Notes under the pieces: generated by a model
Seen by the model: only the letters and a program-made list of their open reading frames with translations
The model's database searches: none
Told to the model about the DNA's origin: nothing
Program-made: the position numbers and the translations under genes
Shown: positions 23,647-36,700 of the stretch, in pieces
Layout: the number at the start of each line of letters is the position of its first letter
Numbering within the stretch: position 1 is the first letter of the stretch
Assembly: GCF_902686445.1 (NCBI RefSeq)
Contig: NW_025920104.1
Coordinates: 3,286,001 to 3,350,000 of the forward strand
DNA length: 64,000 bases
Direction: 5' to 3'
From: Sciurus carolinensis
Taxonomy: Eukaryota > Chordata > Mammalia > Rodentia > Sciuridae

Positions 23647-23647
<1 letters not shown>

Positions 23648-23698
<51 letters not shown>

Positions 23699-23699
23699 T
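23648..23699. repeat. (AC)n(AT)n microsatellite
   Basis: Pure AC run followed by a pure AT run. Confidence 0.95.
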
Positions 23700-23973
23700 A
23701 GTTGTTCAATAGAAATTTTACTTGAAAACATTTCTCACTACAATGAGTGTCTTTAAGATGTTAGGGATCTTGCAAAGTTTCATTGAATGAAGTAAACTTT
23801 CCTGGACACTACTAATGTTTAGGAGAATATGGTGATATTTAGCTGTGACCTACTTAATCATGAATGCTGCCTCTATTTTGCTACATTGATTGCTTAAGTA
23901 GACCAGATTGAGAAACTTTGATATGAAAATGTTTGAGTTTTATATTTGAAGTATTTGACTTTTTCCTCCCTAG

Positions 23974-24051
23974 TTAAATGAAGTAAGTGAAGAAAACAGG
24001 AAGATGGAACTTCAGGCTAAGAGAGATCAAGTTCTTCTGGATAACTTCTAG
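23974..24051 (+). pseudogene. CCDC138: CCDC138-like exon e, ending in TAG
   Basis: Acceptor CTCCCTAG|TTA and donor TAG|GTAGAT bound 26 codons: LNEVSEENRKMELQAKRDQ, VLLDNF and a stop at 24049-24051. The family has LDNLQ at this exon end, so the last glutamine codon has become TAG. Length and phase otherwise fit the coiled-coil exon. Confidence 0.88.
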
Positions 24052-24141
24052 GTAGATTGTCTGCTCCTGAACATAATTACATTTAGATTTTTTTAATTTT
24101 CATACAATCATTCTTTAATATATGGAGATATACTATTGCAG

Positions 24142-24246
24142 AGGAATTATGAATTTATGACACAGATTGAAAGAATATTCCCATGCTGCTCATGAAATGA
24201 AAAGTGTAAAACAAGAAAAAGTACCAGTTTCTAAAACATCTAAAAG
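24142..24246 (+). pseudogene. CCDC138: CCDC138-like exon f, frameshifted
   Basis: Acceptor TATTGCAG|AGG and donor AAAAG|GTATCA. It begins RNYEFMT in one frame and continues as KEYSHAAHEMKSVKQEKVP and VSKTSK in another, while the family sequence is continuous across this point. A net loss of bases at about 24160-24170 explains the shift. It precedes exon g in the normal order. Confidence 0.85.
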
Positions 24247-24920
24247 GTATCATGTGACTAAAAATTTCTTCAGAGAAAAAATTATATTGTCCTCTAGTCT
24301 TTTTCTTTCATTTAGCAAACATTCTTTTGGTATTCCTTTAAAGATACTATCTCTAGAATATTGCAATACATTTTTATTTGCAAAAACCAAAATATTCTAG
24401 CAGTGTTTCGGGTACAGTAACTCAAATCATAAGATCTTATTGTTAATACTGAATTTATAATTTTGCATATCATATTAATAGAATTTATAGTATAAAGACA
24501 GTAACTTTTTTGGAAAAAAGAAAATATGAATTCTCATATTGGAATTTTTTTACCTTTGGAAACCTTCAGATTTGTCAGTCTCTTAGATATATGATGATTT
24601 ATACGGTAGAGTTAAAGCCAATTTTACTTTTCTGTCTTATCAAACTGCAATCAAGAACTTTCATGAAAATTCCTTATTTTGTTAATAAAGTTCATTTCTT
24701 TTACCTTCATTTTTATGAGTTTCTTGCTTATCTTAGCCAGCATTAATATTTTCAATATTATTTGGCCATATCTGATTTGGAATTTTTTTTGCTTGTTTGG
24801 AGAAGCTCTGCCCTTTAAAAAATATCTAAAATATGGTAAAAACACATTAGGTAAATTCTTCTATAACTTTGGTGAGATTATAAATTGACATAACTGTTTG
24901 ATTTAATTTTTGACATATAG

Positions 24921-25081
24921 ATATCACTTAATGGGCAAGTATATGAACTTCTAATGGTCTTCATGGACTGGATTTCACACCATCTCCTTAGCAAAGTAAA
25001 ACATGAAGAATCTGGTATGGATGGTGAAAAGTCATTACTCAAATCTTCTCAGCAAAATATATTCAAGAAAATTGTGTAAAG
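24921..25081 (+). pseudogene. CCDC138: CCDC138-like exon g, stop near 3' end
   Basis: Acceptor CATATAG|ATA and donor AAAG|GTTTTT. It encodes ISLNGQVYELLMVFMDWIS and KVKHEESGMDG, a strongly conserved part of CCDC138 after the coiled coil. From about 25045 the frame departs from the family and reaches TAA at 25077-25079. One or more small deletions in the SQRNDIQEKC-like segment explain this. The next exon lies 22.7 kb away at 47784, across several L1 insertions. Confidence 0.88.
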
Positions 25082-25089
25082 GTTTTTTT

Positions 25090-25475
25090 TTTTAAATTTG
25101 AAATGTATGGTTCAGTGGATATGAAAAATAAGGAAAAGTCTTGGATATCTTATAAGTGAAAAATATTGAAAGTATTTTTGATAGAAAAATGAACACACTA
25201 ATATTCACTTCAAAAAGTTTCATTTTTGACCCTATCAAACTAATTCACACTTATATTTTTCTTAATGTGATAGGAATCTATCTTTTCAAAAATAGAGGCA
25301 AGACATTAGTAGTGAAATAATTATATATTAGAATTATAAATATTCAGTGGTGTGGACAATTACTCCTATCCATACTTTTAGGATTCAGAACCTACTAGAA
25401 CCTACTTGGTCTTTAGGCATGAAGGGCTAAAAATATTTATTTTTCAAGAGGATTCTAAAATCAAGGAGAAAGCAC
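25090..25475. other. Intron-like sequence, no feature recognised
   Basis: AT-rich stretch between exon g and the L1 3' end. Confidence 0.5.
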
Positions 25476-25479
25476 ATTT

Positions 25480-28400
25480 TTAAATTCATTTTATTGTAAA
25501 CAAATGGGATACATCTTGTTTCTCTGTACATGAATTAGAGGCGTACCATTAGTGTAGTCACATATTTACCTAGGGTAATAGTTTTTGATTCATTGTTATT
25601 TTTTTCTCCTTCCCACCCCTCCCACACCTCTTATCCCTCTATACAGGTCCTCTTTCCACCATTCCTGCCCCCTTCCCATACCCTATGTGTGTCATCATCC
25701 ACTTATAAGGGAGATCATTAATCCTTTGGTTTTTTGAGATTGGCTTATCTCACTTATGATATTCTCCAACTGCATCCATTTGCCTGCAAATGCAATAATT
25801 TTATTATTCTTTATGGCTGAGTAATATTCCATGGTGTGTATTTTATATATACATATATATATATACACACACACACATATATATGTGATACATATATCAC
25901 AATTTCTTTATCCATCCATCAATTGAGGTGCACCTTGGTTGGTTTCACAATCTGGTTATTGTGAATTGAGCAGCTATGAACATTGTTGTGGCTGAATATC
26001 TGTAGTATGTTGATTTTAAGACCTTTGGGTATATGCTGAGAAGTGGGATAGCTGAGTCAAATCGTGGTTCCATTCCAAGTTTTCTAAGGAATCTCCATGC
26101 TGCTTTCCAGAGTGGCTGCACTAATTTGCAGCCCCACCAGCAATGTATGAATGTACCTTTTTCCCCACATTCTCTCCAACACCTATTGTTGCTTGTATTC
26201 TTGATAATCGCCATTTGAATTGTGGTGAGATGGAATGTTAGTGTAGTTTGATTTGCATTTCTCTTATTACTAAGGATGTTGAACATTTTTTCACATGTTT
26301 GTTGATTGCTTGTAGATCTTCTTCTGTGTAGTGTCTTCTCATATCTTTAGTCCATTTGTTGATTGGGTTATTTGTATTATTCATGTAGAGTTCTTTGATT
26401 TCTCTATATAATCTGGAAATTAGTGCTCTATCTGAAGTGTGAGTGGCAAAGAATTTCTCCCACTCTGTAGACTCTGTCTTTGTATTGCTGATATTTTCCT
26501 TTGCTGAGAGAAAGCTATTTAGTTTGAATCCATCCCAGTTATTGATTCTTGCTTTTATTTCTTGAGCTACAGGAGTCCTGTTAAGGAAGTCTGATCTTAA
26601 GCCAACAAGTTGAAGATTTGTCCTACTTTTTCTTCTAGAAGATACAGGGTCTCTGGTCTGATTCCAAGGTCCTTGATCCATTTTGAGTTGATTTTTGTGC
26701 AGGGTAAGAGACAGGGGCTTAGTTTGATTCTTTTGCATATGGATTTCCAGTTTTCCTATCACCATTTGTTGAAGAGGCTATTTTTTCTCCATTGCATATT
26801 TTTGGCACCTTTTTCTAATGAGAAAATTGTATTAATTTGTGTTTCTGTCCATGTATTCTATTCTGTACCATTGATCTACCTATCTACTTTGGTGCCAATA
26901 CCATGCCATTTTTGTTACTATTGCTTTGTAGTATTGTTGAAGGTCTGGTATTGGGGTACCACTTTCTTCACTCTTTCTGCTAAGGATTGCTTTAGCTGTT
27001 CTGGGTTTCTTACTCTTCCAAATGAATTTCATGATTGCTTGTTCTATTTCTGTAAGATATGTGAATGGAATTTTAATTGGAATTGCATTGAATCTGTGTA
27101 GCACTTTTGGTAGTATGGCCATATTGAGAATATTAGTTCTGCCTATCCAAGAACAATGGAGATCTTTCCATCTTCTAAGGTTTTCTTTAATTTCTTTCTT
27201 TAGTGTTGTGTAGTTCTCACTGTAGAGGTCTTTCACATCTTTTGTGATATTGATTCCCAAGTATTTTATTTTTTTTGAAGCTATTGTGAATGGGGTAGTT
27301 TTCCTAATTTCTCTTTCTGAAGATTCATCACTTATGTGTAAAAATGCAATGAATTTATGAGCATTAATCTTATATCCCGCTACTTTACTGAATTCACTTA
27401 TGAGTTCTAAAAGATTTCTGGTGGAATTTCCTGGTTCCTCTAAGTATACAATCATATCATCGGCAAATAGGGGATAGTTTGAGTTCTTCTTTTCCTATTC
27501 ATATCCCTTTAATTTCCTTGGTCTAATTGCTCTGGCTAGACGTTCAAGGACAATGTTGAATAGAAATGGTAAGTGAAGGCATCCCTGCCTTGTTCCAGAT
27601 TTTAGGGGGAATGCTTTCAGTTTTTCACCATTTAGAATGATATTTGCCATGGGCTTAGCAGAGGTGGCCTTTACAATGTTAAGGAATGTTCCCACTATCC
27701 CAGTTTTTTCCAGTGTTTTGAGCATGAAGGTATGCTGTATTTATCAAAAGATTTTTCTGCATCTATCAAAATAATCATGTGATTCTTGACATTAAGTCTA
27801 TTGATATGGTGAATTACATTTATTGATTTCCAGATGGTGAATCAACATTTCATCCCTGGGATAAAACCCACTTGATCATGGAGCACTGTCTTTTTAATAT
27901 ATTTTTGTATGCTATTTGCTAAGATTTTGTTGAGAATTTTTGTATCATTGTTCATTAAGTATATTGGTCTGAAATTCTTTCCTCGATGTGTCTGTCTGGT
28001 TTAGGTATCAGTGTCATATTTGCTTCATAGAATGAGTTTGGGACGGTTCCCTCTTGTATTTCATGAAATACTTTGAGAAGTATTGGAATGAGCTCTTCTT
28101 TAAAGGTTTTGTAGAATTTGGCTGAGAACCCATCTGGTCCCAGACTTTTCTTTGTTGGTAGGCTTTTGATGACTTCTTCTATTTCATTACTTGAAATTGG
28201 TCTATTTAAATTGTGTATGTCCTCCTGGTTCAGTTTAGGCAATTCATGTGTCTCTAGAAACCTGTTGATGTCTTCGAGATTTTCTATTTTGTTGGAGCAT
28301 AGATTTTCAAAATAGTTTCTAATTATGTTTTGTATTTCAATTGTGTCTGTTGTGATATTTCCTTTTTCTCTCTGAATTTTAGTAATTTGGGTTTTCTCTC

Positions 28401-30540
28401 TTTTTGTAAGTGTGGCTAAGGGTTAATCAATTTTGTTCATTTTTTGAAGAAGCAACTATTTATTTTGTCATATTTTTTATTGTTTCTTGTTTTAATTTCA
28501 TTGACTTTAGCTCTGATTTTAACTATTTCCTGTCTTCTACAACTTTTGGTGTTGCTCTGTTCTTTTTCTAGGGCATTGAGCCGTAGTGTTAGGTCATTTA
28601 TTTGTTGATTTTTTTCTTCTTTTATTGAATGCACTCCATGAAATAAATTTTTCTCTAAGAACTGCTTTCATAGTGTCCCAGAGATTTTGATATGTTGTTT
28701 CTTTGTTCTCATTTACCTCTATGAATTTTTTAATTTCCTTCCTGATGTATTCTGTTATCTTTTCATTATACAATAGCATATTATTTGATTTCTGGGTGCT
28801 CAAGTAGTTTCTCTTTTTTACTCTCTCATTTTTTTTCTAATTTCAATCCATTATGATCTGATAGAATAAAAGGTACTATCTCTATCTTCTTGTATTTGCT
28901 AACAGTAGCTTTGTGGCATAATATATTGTCTATTTTAGAGAAGGATCCATGGGCTGCTGAGAAGAAAGTGTATTCACTCTTTGTTGGATGCTATATTCTA
29001 AATGTCTGTTAAGTCTAAATTATTGATTGCGTTTTTGAGATCTATGGTTTCTGTGTTCAGTTTTTGTTTGGAGGATCTGTCCAGTGTTTCTTGGTTGGCA
29101 TCCATTCTCTTTCAGAGCTTGAAAAATGTTCCAGGCCCTTTTATCTTTTAGGGTCTGGATTGAAAAATCTGCTGATATCCATATTGGTTTTCCCCTGAAT
29201 GTAATTTGATTCTTTTCTCTCGTGGTCTTTAAAATTCTGTCTTTGATTGTTAGGTATTTTCATTATAATGTGCCTTGGTGTGGGTCTATTGTAATTTTAT
29301 GTATTTGGAGTCCTATAAGCCTCTTGTAATTGATTTTACATATCATTCTTCAGATTTGGGAAATTTTATGATATTTCATTGAATAGATTGTTCATTCCTT
29401 TGGTTTGTTTCTCTAAGCCTTCCTCAATCCCAATAATTCTCATATTTGGCCATTTCATGGTATCCCATAGTTCTTGTAGATTCTGTTCATGATTTCCTAC
29501 TGTCTTCTCTGTTTGGTCGACTTTGATTTCAAGATTAAATATTTTGTCTTTAATATCTGAGGTTCTGTCTTCCAGGTATTCTATCCTATTGGTTATGCTT
29601 TCTATGGAGTTTTTAAATTTGGTTTATTATTTCCTTCTTTTAAGGATTTCTGTTTGTTTTCTTTAATATCTCTAACTCTTTATTGAAATGATCTTTTACT
29701 CCCTGTATTTGCTCTTTTAACTGTTGATTGGTGCAATCATTCAATGACTGCATTTGCCCTTTCATCTCATCCTTGAATGCCTGCATTTGCTCTTTCATCT
29801 CCTCATTTGCTTCTCTGATTGTTTTGATTATGTACTATCTGAACTCCCTTTCTGACATTCCTTCTGCCATGCTGTCATTGGACATTATTGCTATACCATC
29901 TAGGTTTGTTTGGGACATTTTCTTCCCTTGTTTTTTCATATTGTTCAGGTATGTACCCCTCTAGTAGTAAAACTCTGGGATATTGCAGATTTCCTCTATT
30001 GAGTAATATTTTCTCTAGATTTCCAATAACTCACATCTTAGCCATCAGTAGCCTGAAGTTTGAAGAACTTGATTATGTGGTGCTCCACTAGGGAGTTTGC
30101 CTTCTATGGATGGTGTCATTCAGGTGGGGTATATTCCCTGGTGGCTCTGATTTGCTCCTGTGTCTATCAATACATTCTCTTCTTGGCTCCTGGGTCTTGT
30201 CAATGGTCTTCTAGCCTCCTGTAGGTGTCTCAGAAAGGGAGTTGCCTTCCAATGATGATGGCCATGGTCTTAGTAGTAATTAAAAATGCCTGGACCAGCC
30301 TATAAAGAAGTCTTTGGCTAACTCCTTGAGGGTGACAAACCTTGGTGTGGTGGATGGATGGGGTTGTTCAGTGGTGGCATCTGTATTTGGCCTGGTGGTT
30401 GGGCGGTTTGGCTACCTGCTGCCCGACTCTGCAAGGCAGGCAAGTTGGGTGCCCACCTGCTACCTCTGTGATGCAAGCAGCCTGACTTGCCCGTCAGCTC
30501 ACTCCATGACTACCAAGAAAGAACTTCTTATATTACAGAT
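25480..30540 (-). mobile_element. L1 element, antisense, long but internally deleted and inactive
   Basis: On the minus strand this runs from a 5'-UTR-like end (about 30540) to a 3' UTR at 25480. ORF2 pieces are visible at 27955-28242 (reverse transcriptase start), 27495-27725 (GTRQGC motif), 26880-27455, 26238-26765 and 25945-26286 (C-terminal cysteine-rich stretch with CWWGC). The catalytic FADD is readable near 27455-27470 but lies across a frame break. Compared with the copy at 33.2-39.7 kb, about 700 bp are missing near 29090-29100, covering the ORF2 endonuclease start and the ORF1 end. Frameshifts and stops make it dead. Confidence 0.88.
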
Positions 30541-30544
30541 ATTA

Positions 30545-31400
30545 AATTGAATATTGGTACTAATGATTTATAAATAGGATAAAATGTATTTAGAGATTGA
30601 TGGTTAGATTCCATAAGAAATACATGAAAAAATTGAAGAGTCAGAAGTATCAGTGATATTGGCTAAATTATATTATTTTATTATGTGTGTGCACAAATAT
30701 GTAATAAATCCCATCATATATACAACTATAATGCAAGAATGAAAAAAAAAGCAAAAATGAAAACAAAGAGGTGGAATTCAAAGAGTCAACCTATCATTAT
30801 TTCTGTCTTTGACAATGAAGGTCCATGAGTGACTTCTAGAAGCTGGGAATTGCCCCTATTTTACAAGTTAGCCAAGATATGGTGATCTCAGTCCTACCAC
30901 TTCAAAGCATTGTATTCTGCCAACAACCTGAATAAGCAAGGAACTGGATCATCTCCAACTTCCAGAAAGGAACATAGTTTCTGTAGACATCATAATCATC
31001 ATGATCAATGAGGTCTGAGATCCACATCACACTTCCAGCCTACAGAACTGTAATATAAGTGGGTTGTTTAAATATTGTTTGTGATAAATTGTTATGGCAG
31101 TGATGGGGGGTAAATGAAGCTTTGTATAGAATTTTTATCACCTACATCAAGTATTCCCCTATGCCAATGCTAACCTTACCTTAGAATATATGCTAAGTAG
31201 GAAGGCCTGACGTATTTAAGTTCTGCAGAGAAATTCCATTTTGTAGGACTAGATGATATGAAGGCACAGTCATAAGACACTAAAGCTAACAATTGGCAAT
31301 TTTAAAAAAATGGAATCTGGATCATATATAACTGTACATCAGTTTAATGGCATAAGAATATAATATTTATAACATACCTTGGCATTTGCTTTTTCATCTT
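30545..31400. other. Intron-like sequence, no gene seen
   Basis: The block at 30780-31090 (CCATGAGTGACTTCTAGAAG, CTGTAGACATCATAATCATC) looks like an old LTR or other dispersed repeat, but I cannot name it. Confidence 0.35.
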
Positions 31401-31404
31401 TAAA

Positions 31405-31850
31405 GATATTCTTTTTTTTATTTTTATTGAAAACAAATGGGATACATGTTGTTTCTCTGGTTCTACATGAAGTAAAAGTGTACCATTTTTGTAATCATAC
31501 ATTTACATAGGGTAATAGTGTTTGTTTCATTCTGCTATTTTTTCCTTCACCCCCACCCTTCCAACACCTCTTTCCCTCTATACAGCCCCTCCTTCCTCCA
31601 TTCTTGCCTCTCCCCCAACCCCCATTATCTGTCATCATCCACTTATCAGTGAGATCATTCATCCTTTGGTTGTTCTAGATTGACTTATCTCCCTTAGCAT
31701 GATATTCTCCATTTTCATCCATTTGGCTGCAAATGCCATAATTCTATTATTCTTTATGGCTGAATAATATTCCATTATATATATTTACCACATTTTCTTT
31801 ATGCACTCATCAATTGAAGGGCATCTAGGTTGTCTTGACTTAATTGGGAT
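31405..31850 (-). mobile_element. L1 3'-end fragment, antisense, 5'-truncated
   Basis: Poly(T)-like start, then ACAAATGGGATACATGTTG and the L1 3'-UTR and terminal ORF2 sequence shared with 25.5 kb and 33.2 kb. It ends at GGCATCTAGGTTG. This is the typical outcome of incomplete target-primed reverse transcription. Confidence 0.88.
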
Positions 31851-32181
31851 TTGCAATTTTTGTTGAGCATGGATTCTTATATCTGAACTACTGTTTCACT
31901 TTATTAATATGTTAATAAAGGTAAAGCAATCTTAAAACTTAAATATTAATAGAATAAGAAAAGGGTAAAAAGTACCAAATTAATGAATTAGTGAAATTAA
32001 TACTTATGGCCAACATAAGTATTCATAACATTTATAATTTTTGATTTTAAAATAATATGACCATTTTTTAAAAAAATTTTTCTTTGGTATGAGAATAAGA
32101 GAATTAAAGTATAAACCACTTTGGTGAGTCTTATTATAAGAATACTACTATAACTTTAAAGTAATTTCAAAGAGTAATCTC

Positions 32182-32264
32182 TTTTTTTGTGGTACTGGGT
32201 ATCAAACTCAGGGCCTTGTGCTTGGGAGGCAGGCAGTCTACCATCTGAGCTATCTCCATAGCCC
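32182..32264 (-). repeat. ID SINE, antisense, with 16-bp target duplication
   Basis: TTTTTTTGTGGTACTGGGTA, GGGCCTTGTGCTTGGGAGG and GAGCTATCTCCATAGCCC form the reverse-complemented ID. AAAGAGTAATCTCTTT lies on both sides (32169-32184 and 32265-32280), a clear target-site duplication. Confidence 0.93.
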
Positions 32265-32284
32265 AAAGAGTAATCTCTTTAGAA

Positions 32285-33222
32285 ATTAACCTTTGGATCC
32301 TTCTGACGCATTTGGTTATGTGTTTTATCACAGTTGTGACCCATTATCATTTAAGGATGGGTTTAATACTTAAAAATGCAAAAATCCACTGGGGACTAAA
32401 TGTGGTCAATTAGGTAGATGATCAGACTGGATATACCTTACAAAACTTAATTTTCTTGTGTGATTAAAAAATAGATGAATGGGATATTTCCAAAGAAATT
32501 GAGAATGGAAAAATATAGTAGCATGAAGTAGAATCTGCCAAGAATAGATATATTACAGCTAATGGTTACAAAATTGTGGTTGTAGGACTATGCATCAAGT
32601 TGTTTAGTAAGATCCAAACACTCATAATCCCCGGGAAACACCAAGTTAACTATAATATGTAGACCAGGACATGTTTGTGAGGACTCCAGAGACCAGTTGA
32701 AATGCTGTAGCAGACAGGTCATTGTGCAGTCAAAAAGGGAATCCATCAAATGGAATAGGAATAATTGTGTGATTTTACATTTCCATGCCCCCCCCTACAG
32801 TACAATGCAACTGGGAAGAAACTTCCATATCCCAGCTCCTCCTTTGGAATGGAAGCAAAAGAATGGACTGTGCAGCCAATGTTTTCACTTGTCTGGAAGT
32901 TGCTCACAGTACTGATGTCTTGTCATGCCTATTGGTTTTGTCTTGTTGAAGAAAATGATGGCATAGTTTGGAAGCTGCACAAAACAGGTGAATACCATAC
33001 CATGTTAGAGCTTCAGAGATGTGTACTTTTGCACATAGAAGTCAGAAGAATTATGGGCTTCTGAGAAGAAACAAGAAAGGCTGAGGAATTCAAGACAATA
33101 TAAGTATACAGGCCTAGAGAAGACATCTCTCTCAGAAAAAGTCTGAGAGGTTTTACAGACTCTAGCCAGTCTGATTGATGAAATTCTTCTCTGCATGAAG
33201 CTAGTTGTATAGACTTGGAAAG
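32285..33222. other. Intron-like sequence with no assigned feature
   Basis: The block at 32640-33080 is less AT-rich and holds two overlapping chance ORFs of 72 and 99 codons with no recognisable domain. It may be an old dispersed repeat (LTR-like). Confidence 0.35.
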
Positions 33223-33718
33223 AGGTTTTTTTTTAATTATTTTTATTTAAACAAATGGGATACATGTTGCTTGTACATGGAGCAACAGCATAGCATTTAC
33301 ATATTCATACATTTACATAGGGTAATGATGTTTGATTCATTCTGTTACTTTTTTATCCCCCCACCCCTCCCACCACCTCTCTCTTCCCTCTAAACAGTCC
33401 CTCCTTCCTCCATTCTTGGCCCCCTCCCAGCCCCCATTAAGTGTCATCATCCACTTATCAGCGAGATCATTCATTTTTGGATTTTTGAGATTGGCTTATC
33501 TCACTTAACATGATATTCTCCATTTTCATCCATTTGCCTGCAAATGGATGAAATTTTATTATTCTTTATAGCTGAGTAATATTCCATTGTATATATATAC
33601 CACAGATTCTTTATCAATTCATCAATTGAAGGGCATCTAGGTTGGTTCCACAGTCTGGCTATTGTGAATTGAGCAGCTATGAACATTGATGTGGCTGAAT
33701 ATCTGTAGTATGCTGATT

Positions 33719-36700
33719 TTAATCCTCTGGGTATAGGTCGAGGAGTGGGATAGCTGGGTCAAATGGTAGGTCCATTCCAAGTTTTCTAAGGAATCTCCAT
33801 GCTGCTTTCCAGAGTGACTGCACTAATTTGCAGCTCCACCAGCAATGTATGAGTGTACCTTTTTCACCACATGCTCTCCAACACCTATTGTTGCTTAAAT
33901 TCTTGATAATTACCATTCTAATTGGGGTGAGATGGAATATTAGTGTAGTTTTGATTTGCATTTCTCTTATTACTAAGGATGGTGAACATTTTTTCATATG
34001 TTTGTTGAATGCTTGTACATTTTCTTCAGTGAAGCATCTGCTCATATCCCTAGTCCATTTGTTGATTGGGTTATTTGTATTCTTGGTGTAGAGTTTTTTG
34101 AGTTCTTTATACATTCTTGAAATTAGTGCTCTATCTGAAGTATGAGTGGCAAAGATTTTCTCCCACTCTGTAGGCCCTCTCTTTGCATTGCTGATAGATT
34201 CCTTTGCTGAGAGAAAGCTTTTTAGTTTGAATCTATCCCAGTTATTGATTCTTGCTTTTATTTCTTGTGCTATGGGAGTTCTGTTAAGGAAGTCTGATCA
34301 TAAGCCAACAAATTGAAGATTTGAACCTAATTTTTCTTCTATAAGATGAAGGGTCTCTGGTCTGATTTCATGGTCCTTGATCCATTTTGATTTCAGTTTT
34401 GTGTAGGGTGAGAGATAGGGGTTGAGTTTCATTCTGTTGCATATGGATTTTCAGTTTTCCCAGCACCATTTGTTGATGAGGCTATCTTTTCTCCATTGCA
34501 TATTTTTGGCACCTTTGTCTAGTATGAGAAAATTGTATTTGGGTTTGTGTCCATATCCTCTATTCTGTACCATTGATCTACCTGTCTATTTTGGTGCCAA
34601 TACCATACTGTTTTTTTTACTATTGCTTTGTAGTATAGTTGAAGTTCTGGTATTGCAATGCCCCCATTTCATTCTTCATGCTAAAGATTGCTTTAGCTAT
34701 TCTGGGTTTCTTATTCTTTCAGATGAATTTCATGATTGCTTGCTCTTTTTCTATAAGGTACATCACTGGAATTTTAATTGGAATTGCATTGAATCTGTAT
34801 AGTACTTTTGGTAGTATGGTCATTTTGATGATATTACATCTGCCTATCCAAGAATATGGGAGATCTTTCCATCTACTAAGGTCTTCCTCAATTTCTGTCT
34901 TTAATGATTTGTTGTTTCCATTGTACAGATCTTTTACCTCTTTAGTTAGATTGATTACCAAGTATTTTTTTTTTGAGGCTATTGCAAATAGTCGTTTTTC
35001 TTATTTCCCTTTCAGCTGTTTCATCACTTGTGTATAAAAATGCTTTAGATTTATGCATGTTGATTTTATTTCCTGCTATTTTCCCAAATTCATTGATGAA
35101 GCTTAGAAGTTTTCTGGAGGCTTTTGGATCCTCTAAATATATAATCATGTCATCCACAAATAGTGACAGCTTAAGTTCCTCTTTTCCTATTTCTATCCCT
35201 TTAATTTCTTTGGTGTGCCTAATTGCTCTGGCTAAAGTTTCGAGGACAATGATGAATAGAAGTGGTGAAAGAGGACATCCCTGTCTTGTTCCTGTTTTTA
35301 AAGGGAATGATTTCAGTTTTTCTCCATTAAGAATGATGTTGGCCATGAGCTTAGCATAAATAGCCTTTACAATGTTCAGGTATGTTCCCATTATCCGTAT
35401 TTTTTCTAGTGTTTTGAGAATGAAGGGGTGTTGTATTTTGTTGAATGGTTTTTCTGCATCAATTGAAAAAACCTTATGATTCTTATCCTTAAGTCTATTG
35501 ACATGATGGATTATGTTTATTGATTTACGAATGTTGAATTATCCTTGCATTCCAGGGATGAACCCCAGTTGATCGTGGTGCACAATTTTCTTAATATGTT
35601 TTTGGATACATTTTGCCAATATTTTGTTAAGGATCTTTGCATCTATATTCATCAAGGATATTGGTCTAAAATTTTCTTTCCTTGATGTGTCTTTTCCTAG
35701 TTTGGCTATGATGGTGAGATTAGCTTCTTAGAATGAGTTTTGTAGGGTACCCTCCTTTTCAATATCCTGAAATACTTTGAGAAGTATTGGAATGAGTTCT
35801 TCTTTGAAGGTCTTGTAGAACTCAGCTGAGAATCTGTCTGGTCCTGGGCTTTTCTTGGATGGTAGATTTTTAATGGCTTCTTTTATTTCATTGTTTGATA
35901 TTGATCTGTTTAAATTGTGTGTGTCCTCCTGGTTCAGTTTGGGAGGAGCATATGCCTCTAGAAATTTGTCAATGTCTTTGGTAGTTTCTATTTTGTTGGA
36001 ATACAGATTTTCAAATAACTTCTCATTATGTTCTATATCTCAGTGGTGTCTGTCATGATATTTCCTTTTAAATCATGTATTTTAGTAATTTTAGTCTTCT
36101 CTCTCCTTCTCTTTGTTAGTGTGGCTAAGGGTTTGTTTATTTTGTTTACTTTCTCAAAGAACCAACTTTTTGTTTTGTCAATTTTTTGAATTGTTTCTTT
36201 GATTTCAATTTTATTGATTTCAGGTTTGATTTTAATTATTTCCTGTCTTTTACTACTTTTGTTATTCTGTTCTTTTTCTAGGACTTTGAGCTGTAATGTT
36301 AGATCATTTAGTTGTTGACTTTTCATTCTTTTCTGGAAAGCATTCCATGCAATGAATTTTCCTCTTAGTACCACTTTCATAGTATCCCAGATATTTTGAT
36401 ATGTTGTATCATCGTTCTCATTGACCTCTAAAAACTTTTACCTCCTCCCTGATGTTTTTTGCTATCCATGTTTCATTCAATAGCATATTATTTAGTCTCC
36501 ATGTCTTGGAGTAATTTGTTTTTTTTTTTTAATTTTGTCATTGATTTCTACTCTCAGTCCATTATGATCTGATAGAACACAAGGCAGTAGCTCTATTTTT
36601 TTTGCATTTCCTAAGGGCTGCTTTGTGGCATAATATATGGTCTATTTTTGAGAATATTCCATGTGCTGCTAAGAAAGTGAAACCACTCATTGATGGGTGG

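Noticed and set aside
26610..27101. A 163-codon ORF on the + strand
   Set aside because: It is antisense to the L1 ORF2 reverse transcriptase and C-terminal region. The real coding signal is on the minus strand, and the same shadow recurs at 34422-35037.
32697..33064. Overlapping ORFs of 72 and 99 codons
   Set aside because: No recognisable domain, no splice context matching CCDC138 and no initiation context worth support.
34973..35359. A 128-codon + strand ORF
   Set aside because: It is the complement of the L1 reverse transcriptase segment, whose minus-strand frame contains the GTRQGC and FVDD motifs.
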